A stretch of 12,826 nt of DNA from Aureococcus anophagefferens (Eukaryota > Sar > Pelagophyceae > Pelagomonadales > Pelagomonadaceae): contig NW_008705564.1 of assembly GCF_000186865.1 (NCBI RefSeq), positions 1,442,142-1,454,967 on the forward strand, read 5' to 3'. This document shows, piece by piece, positions 9,601 to 12,826 of the stretch. A program made the position numbers and the translations under genes. Every line of letters begins with the position of its first letter. The stretch's first letter is position 1. The notes beneath the pieces are model-generated. The model saw only the letters and a list, made by a program, of their open reading frames with translations, made no database searches and was not told where the DNA came from.

Positions 9601-11365
9601 GCGTCCGTGCCGAGCTGGCCGTTGGCGCCGTAGCCCCAGGAGTAAATCGCGCGGCGCACGCCCCAGGGGTTCACGAGACCCGGCGGGACGGCCTCCTCCG
9701 CGAGGACGAGCGAGTGCGCGCCGCCGAGCGCCGCGCCGACGACGCGGCAGCCCCGGAACGACGGCGGCCACTCCGTGACGAGGTGGGGCCTGCGCTTGTT
9801 GAGCGTGCGCCGCAGGCCGAGGCGCCCGTGCGCGCCGCGGCCCCACGTGTAGACGCCCGGCCGCTCGCGCGCGTCCTCCGTCGCGTCGGCGACGGCGAGC
9901 GAGTGCGCGTCGCCCGCGGCGACGAGGCGCACGCGGAGCCGCGCGACCTGGAAGAACGCGACGGCCGTCGGCTCGAAGCGGTGCGCGTAGTCGTCGTGGC
10001 CCAGGCGGCCGTCGCGGCCCGCGCCCCACGCGTAGAGCGCGGACCGCGCGTGGCCCTGCGTCGCGCAGAGCGCGAGCACGTGGGCCTTGCCCGCGGCGAT
10101 GGACGTCACGCAGCGCCGCGCGAGGGCCGGCACGAGCGTCGGCGCCGCGCGCATCGTCACGCGGTCGCCGAGGCCGAGCTCGCCGCGGTCGCCGCGGCCC
10201 CAGCTCAGCACGCGGCCGCGCGAGTCGCGCCGGAGCGCCGCGCACTCCTCGACGAGGCAGGCCCGGAGCCGCGCGACGGCGTCCGCGAAGCCCACGCGGG
10301 GCCGCCGCTCGTAGGCGACGACGGTTTGCACCATGCGCTCGAGGCCCACGCGCGCGCGCGCGGCCTCGGCGTAGGCGACCTCGCGCGCGAAGGAGCAGCG
10401 GTCGCTCGCCGCGACCTCGACGACGTGGACGTCCGCGAGCCGGCCGTCGCCGCCGCCGCGGACGACGCCGCTCGGGAACGTCGCCACGGGGTAGCGCAGG
10501 TAGCGCCGCCCGCCGGACGCGAGCCAGCGCGCGAAGCTCGACGTCTCCGCGTGCTTCTTCTTCTTCTTCTTCCGGTCGTCGCCCTGGCCGGGCGCGCGCA
10601 CGCTCGTCAGCATCTTGCCCGCCTGGGCAGGACAAGAGAGATTCAACGTCGCTTCAACGTGAGTGTTCCGCGCGCGCGCGCCCCGGAAAAAGCATCCACG
10701 CTTCGAGACCGTTCCGAGAGATGATCGCTCGTCCAAAAATCAGCCAAAACGAGTGGAAAACGACCGAGCTAGGAGGCTTTGAAGTTTGGAATTTCGCTCT
10801 CTTGTCCCGCCCCGTTGCCCGCCTTCGCCGCGAGGCGGCCCTCCTTCTTCCGCCGCGCCTCGCGCGCCTTCTTCTTCTCGAGCTCGGCGTAGGGGTCCTT
10901 CTTGAAGACCGTGAACTCGACGTCGCTCTCGTCCGTCGTGTCGTCGGGGTGCGCCTTCTCCTTGGCGCGCTTGGGCTTGACGACGGGCAGCCGCTTCGAC
11001 CCGAGCTGGCCGTCCGCGCCCTCGCCGCAGGCGAAGACGATGCCCTCCTGGTTCGCGAAGAGGCTGTGGCGCCGCGACCCGCAGACGTCGACGAACGGGC
11101 TCCGCCGCCGGCTGTACGCGACCTCGCGCGGCCGCCGGTACGAGCAGAGGTCGCCCGTGCCGGACCGGCCGCTGCCGCCGTTGCCCCAGGCGACCAGCAT
11201 CCAATCCTCGATGCCGTCGCCGGCCTCGTAGGGCGCCCGCTTGCTGAAGGCCTTGTCGAAGTTCGCGGGGCGGCTCAGGTCCCGCGTCCGGCCCGGGACC
11301 AGGTCCAGCGGCCAGCCCTCGGTGTAGCGAGCGATCATCTCGCCCTTGGTCCGGTGCAGCGCCAT
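6607..11365 (-). CDS. RCC1 beta-propeller - UBR-box-like zinc finger - WW domain protein, two introner introns
   Basis: Read on the minus strand, the exons are 11365-10823, 10622-8865 and 8664-6607 (181, 586 and 685 codons). All junctions are phase 0 and the product is 1452 aa. The start has a good context (ACCATGG), with an in-frame TAG ten codons upstream. RCC1 repeats occupy ~53-130 (two blades) and ~318-605 (five blades), each with Trp-Gly and Gly-x-Leu-Gly signatures, which is enough for a seven-bladed propeller. A charged insert (131-317, including six Lys) separates blades 2 and 3. Residues 671-738 form a UBR-box-like cluster: C672, C675, C681, C684, C688, H689, H692, C725, C727, C733, C734. 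The usual first Cys about 14 residues upstream is missing. Exon 3 has helical Arg-rich sequence, an acidic Ser/Asp/Glu stretch, a Lys/Glu helix and a WW domain (1418-1452, W1423 and W1445, tyrosines 1434-1435). UBR boxes bind N-degrons and WW domains bind Pro-rich ligands, so a protein-degradation or adaptor role is plausible. No E3 catalytic domain is visible. Confidence 0.8.
8665..8856 (-). mobile_element. Introner element copy 1, 192 bp
   Basis: The element lies between two perfect copies of the 8-mer GCGGCGAC (8657-8664 and 8857-8864). Its ends are inverted repeats: CTGGGCGGGAAACG at 8665-8678 pairs with CGTTTCCCGCCCCG at 8843-8856, with one mismatch. It matches the element at 10623-10814 without gaps over the full 192 bp; about 37 mismatches counted by eye give roughly 80% identity. 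The central part from the ATCCACGCTTCGAG motif (near 8737) to the TTTGAAG motif (near 8825) is the best conserved. It has no coding capacity, so it is a non-autonomous DNA-transposon-like element that now serves as an intron. Confidence 0.9.
8665..8864 (-). other. Intron 2 of the RCC1-UBR-WW gene, 200 nt, GT-AG, formed by introner copy 1
   Basis: On the minus strand the intron begins with the target duplication GTCGCCGC, which supplies the GT donor. It ends at the element's own terminal CCCGCCCAG, which supplies the acceptor. The next exon begins with the other target-duplication copy, so splicing restores the pre-insertion sequence exactly. The joined peptide reads ...Ala-Arg-Gln-Arg|Val-Ala-Ala-Leu-Glu in phase 0. 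The length of 200 is not a multiple of three, so retention would shift the frame. Confidence 0.88.
10554..10573 (-). repeat. CTT triplet run encoding a six-lysine tract
   Basis: A (CTT)n run on the plus strand is read as AAG codons on the minus strand (six consecutive Lys, residues 199-204). It lies in the charged insert between RCC1 blades 2 and 3, 17 codons after the introner junction. It may act as a nuclear-localisation-like basic patch, which is inference. Confidence 0.8.
10623..10814 (-). mobile_element. Introner element copy 2, 192 bp
   Basis: The same element as at 8665-8856, in the same orientation and of identical length. It is bounded by perfect 8-mers TTGCCCGC at 10615-10622 and 10815-10822. 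Its inverted repeats are longer: CTGGGCAGGACAAGAGAG at 10623-10640 against CTCTCTTGTCCCGCCCCG at 10797-10814, 18 bp with two mismatches. Outside the conserved core the two copies differ mainly just inside the ends, where each copy's left and right arms still match each other. No transposase is encoded. Confidence 0.9.
10623..10822 (-). other. Intron 1 of the RCC1-UBR-WW gene, 200 nt, GC-AG, formed by introner copy 2
   Basis: The minus-strand intron begins GCGGGCAA (the target duplication, giving a GC donor) and ends CTGCCCAG (the element end). The exon resumes with the second GCGGGCAA. Joining restores ...Leu-Ala-Ala-Lys|Ala-Gly-Lys-Met-Leu in phase 0. Unspliced RNA would reach a TAG soon after entering the element. 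No GT gives the same clean excision, so this is a probable GC-AG intron created by insertion into a site lacking GT. Confidence 0.85.
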
Positions 11366-11497
11366 GGTCTGGTGCTGCCTTTTGCGAGAGGCCTAGGGCT
11401 GCCTTTTTCGAAAGCTTTAGGGCGCGGGCGGGCGCGCTACCATCGCGTTTGTAAAGCGCTCCAAGGGCAGGCCAAGACCGCAGCCAGCCGCCGGGGG
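11366..11497 (-). promoter_or_regulatory. Upstream region of the RCC1-UBR-WW gene with a degenerate tandem repeat
   Basis: The region immediately upstream of the minus-strand start. Two imperfect tandem units of about 24 bp lie at roughly 11374-11422: GCTGCCTTTTGCGAGAGGCC(TAGG) and GCTGCCTTTTTCGAAAGC(TTTAGG). A-rich runs on the transcribed side make this patch less GC-rich than the gene body. It probably lies in the 5' UTR or core promoter. No TATA element was recognised. Confidence 0.3.
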
Positions 11498-11785
11498 CCG
11501 AGCCAGCCAGCCAGCCAGGGACGTCCAGTCCACGAAACGACCCCTCGCTACAACCTCTACAACGCGCGCCTACGGCGCGCCGCGCCGTCCTGGGGCGGCT
11601 GCGGCGACCGGCTGGCCGCCGGCCACGCGCGTCGGCGCTCGCGCTTCCGTCACCCCCGGCGGGCCACTCCGGGCGCCTAACTAGATTTTGACATGATTCC
11701 CGCACGAAAATCGCAAGATTTGCACATGCAACGTCTACATTGAAGAAATGGGTGGCTGTCAGCGACCGAGCCAGCCAGCCAGCCA
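11498..11785. repeat. Direct repeats of an AGCC microsatellite flanking an AT-rich patch
   Basis: CCGAGCCAGCCAGCCAGCCA occurs at 11498-11517 and again at 11766-11785. Between them the sequence passes from very GC-rich DNA to an AT-rich patch at about 11678-11756, with a weak GATTTT/AAAATC inverted pair at 11684-11689 and 11707-11712. No convincing ORF, tRNA or transposon ends were seen. The two identical tetranucleotide runs could be independent slippage products or the edges of an old insertion. Confidence 0.5.
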
Positions 11786-12288
11786 ACATTTACCTTGCGG
11801 TCTGCCAAACCGGCTCCCGGTAAGGATTGTTATCGTGGACTGCCCTAGAGCGCTCGACGCTCGACGCTGCCCTGCACTGCGCCCTTGGCCTACGGCACCC
11901 CTGCTTCAGCATTGCCTTCGCTGTTGAAGCACTGCGCGACTGAGGTATGATGACTCTGCCCGACCCCCCGCCCGGCGAACTACCCCAGACGCCGCCGCTG
12001 CGTCCTCGTCGCCGCCGCCCGGAGCGATCGCCGCGCACGCGACGCGTTGCTTCGACGGCTCGCGACGCGGCTCTCGCGGAGCTCCGCGGCGCTTCGCGGC
12101 GCTTCGTCAGCGATGAGACGTCGCTGGAGCCGCGCGGCGGCGCCGCGACGGTTGCGTGCGGCCGGCGGCGCGCACGGCTCGCGGCGGCGGCGCGGGGGGC
12201 GCCGCCGGCTCCCGCCCCGCCCCGCCTCCCCGTCCCCCTCCGGCGGCGTCCGACGGAGTCGCGACCGCGATCCCCCGCTCGCAGAAGC
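11786..12288. other. Intergenic and 5' region of the bTHX gene, no gene called
   Basis: There are about 500 bp between the AGCC repeat and the bTHX start. An imperfect stem, TGCTTCA (11902-11908) with TGAAGCA (11925-11931), lies just before an ATG at 11947 that is in frame with the bTHX ORF. The 114 codons between 11947 and 12288 are Arg/Pro/Ala-rich with no recognisable domain and would bury the targeting signal, so this stretch is treated as promoter and 5' UTR. Small GC-rich tandem motifs (CGCTCGACG) are present. Confidence 0.4.
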
Positions 12289-12705
12289 ATGGCCCGCCTC
12301 CTCCTCCTCTCCCTGGTCGTCGCCTTCGCGGGCGCCTTCGCGCCGTCCACGCTCGCGCCGCGCGCCGCCGCGCTCACCGTCGTCGACGGCCGCGGCGACA
12401 AGCGGACGAAGCGGGGTAAGGTCTACGCCGGCTCGAACGGCGTCTCGCGATCGAAGCCGAAGAAGTCGGACGACCCCGTGGACCCGTGCGCCGCGCGGCG
12501 CCGAGGGACCGCGCGGACGCGCGAGGCGGCGGGCGCGCGCCGCGGGACGCGCGCGGCTCCCCGCAGGTACTTCTCGATCCGCGAGTGGGGCAAGGCGCAG
12601 GACCCGCCCATGAGCGTCGAGGAGGTCGTCGCGTCCAAGGTGGCGGACCTGAACAAGGTCGCCATGACCCAGGAGGAGCTCATCGACGCCCTGACGCCCT
12701 TCTAG
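12289..12705 (+). CDS. Nuclear-encoded plastid 30S ribosomal protein bTHX (THX/PSRP4 family) with C-terminal extension
   Basis: Join 12289..12485, 12567..12705; 111 aa. Residues 1-~17 form a hydrophobic signal peptide (Met-Ala-Arg then Leu-rich) followed by Gly-Ala-Phe-Ala-Pro. This is the signal-peptide/transit-peptide junction typical of heterokont complex plastids and it decides the start. After the leader comes Gly-Arg-Gly-Asp-Lys-Arg-Thr-Lys-Arg-Gly-Lys-Val-Tyr, the hallmark of bTHX, a tiny basic protein that stabilises the head of the small ribosomal subunit in some bacteria and plastids. Bacterial bTHX is only about 25-30 residues. Here about 46 further residues follow (Tyr-Phe-Ser-Ile-Arg-Glu-Trp ... 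Ala-Leu-Thr-Pro-Phe), with an acidic, probably helical tail of unknown role. The intron falls close to the bTHX/extension boundary. Family call is strong; the extension depends on the intron model. Confidence 0.82.
   Translation: MARLLLLSLVVAFAGAFAPSTLAPRAAALTVVDGRGDKRTKRGKVYAGSNGVSRSKPKKSDDPVDPCAARRRGTARTREAAGARRGTRAAPRRYFSIREWGKAQDPPMSVEEVVASKVADLNKVAMTQEELIDALTPF
12486..12566 (+). other. Intron in the bTHX gene, 81 nt, GT-AG, in frame
   Basis: The intron begins GTGCGCCGCG and ends GGCTCCCCGCAG. Its 81 nt contain no stop in frame, so unspliced translation would add 27 Arg/Ala-rich residues. The phase matches (CC|G = Pro). Excision joins ...Asp-Pro-Val-Asp-Pro to Tyr-Phe-Ser-Ile-Arg-Glu-Trp. 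The composition resembles the 60-nt intron at 1712. Confidence 0.65.
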
Positions 12706-12754
12706 GCCGAAAGCCGAGACCCCCCCGGCGGCGAGCCCCGCCGCCTCCTGTCCT

Positions 12755-12776
12755 ATAACCGAAAGCGCCCCGTCGC
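12755..12776. terminator. Possible shared 3'-end motif between convergent genes
   Basis: ATAACCGAA, eight bases, then CCCGTCG lies 50 nt after the bTHX stop. The same ATAACCGAA followed by CCCG occurs at 6499 and 6596 between the other convergent gene pair. A role in 3'-end formation is only suggested by position; three occurrences, two of them in a duplication, are weak support. Confidence 0.25.
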
Positions 12777-12826
12777 TTAGCTCCGTCGGCGCTGCGCCGA
12801 GCGCTGGCTGCGCTCGAACTTGTCCG
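12777..12826 (-). CDS. Possible C-terminal end of a minus-strand gene (partial)
   Basis: On the minus strand the right edge reads Asp-Lys-Phe-Glu-Arg-Ser-Gln-Arg-Ser-Ala-Gln-Arg-Arg-Arg-Ser, then TAA at 12777-12779. The basic tail and the convergent position after bTHX, next to the ATAACCGAA motif, mirror the gene pair at 6500-6609. Fifteen codons are too few to name a family or to exclude chance in GC-rich DNA. Confidence 0.25.
   Translation of the reverse strand, partial: DKFERSQRSAQRRRS

Noticed and set aside
7596..10736. Continuous minus-strand ORF reading through the introner at 8665-8856
   Set aside because: After the element it is out of frame with the WW-domain exon and becomes Arg/Ser/Pro-rich. 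Scarless excision at the target duplication restores the domain-bearing frame.
11366..11946. Small ORFs in the divergent intergenic region, e.g. ATG at about 11694
   Set aside because: It stops after 16 codons and shows no recognisable composition or domain; antisense ORFs there are Arg/Ala-rich chance frames.
11947..12288. An upstream in-frame start extending bTHX by 114 residues
   Set aside because: The extension is Arg/Pro-rich and would place the signal peptide internally; the ATG at 12289 gives a textbook heterokont plastid leader.
1..12826. CRISPR arrays, bacterial operons, ribosome binding sites or phage genes
   Set aside because: None seen. The spliced genes, plastid leader and eukaryotic domains exclude a prokaryotic reading. 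The only repeats are coding low complexity, microsatellites, a junction duplication and the two introners.

Overview
The window looks like nuclear DNA from a GC-rich stramenopile (heterokont) alga. A pelagophyte such as Aureococcus is the best guess. Four observations support this: long eukaryotic multidomain proteins with few, short, GC-rich introns; a small plastid ribosomal protein with a heterokont bipartite targeting leader (an AFAP motif after the signal peptide); GC-AG introns; and two introns that are near-copies of one short transposon-like element with terminal inverted repeats and 8-bp target duplications. Introner elements of this kind are known from Micromonas and Aureococcus. No database search was possible, so family names rest on motif recognition by eye.

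Layout, left to right. (1) 51-4632, plus strand: a large membrane protein, cut at its 5' side by the window, with a glycosylated ectodomain, a GPS-like cysteine motif, seven predicted polycystin-1-like membrane segments, acidic repeats, an RS-rich stretch and a C-terminal SH3-like domain. Two short introns are inferred. (2) 4808-6502, plus strand, one exon: an NPF motif and Pro/Ala linker, a dysferlin (DysF) domain, TRAF-type zinc fingers and a coiled coil. (3) 6503-6606: a convergent gap made of tandem copies of both gene ends. (4) 6607-11365, minus strand: a three-exon gene of 1452 codons with a seven-bladed RCC1 propeller, a UBR-box-like zinc finger, a long helical and charged region and a C-terminal WW domain. 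Its two introns (8665-8864 and 10623-10822) are the introner elements. (5) 11366-12288: a divergent intergenic region with AGCC microsatellites and an AT-rich patch. (6) 12289-12705, plus strand: plastid ribosomal protein bTHX with a leader and a C-terminal extension, one intron. (7) Possibly the last 15 codons of a minus-strand gene at the right edge.

The genes do not form a pathway. The most informative feature is the pair of 192-bp introners. Each has a perfect 8-bp target duplication, its own matched inverted repeats, and an acceptor AG supplied by the element's end. The donor comes from the target duplication, as GT in one case and GC in the other. Joining the exons at these sites restores one open frame and a continuous protein.
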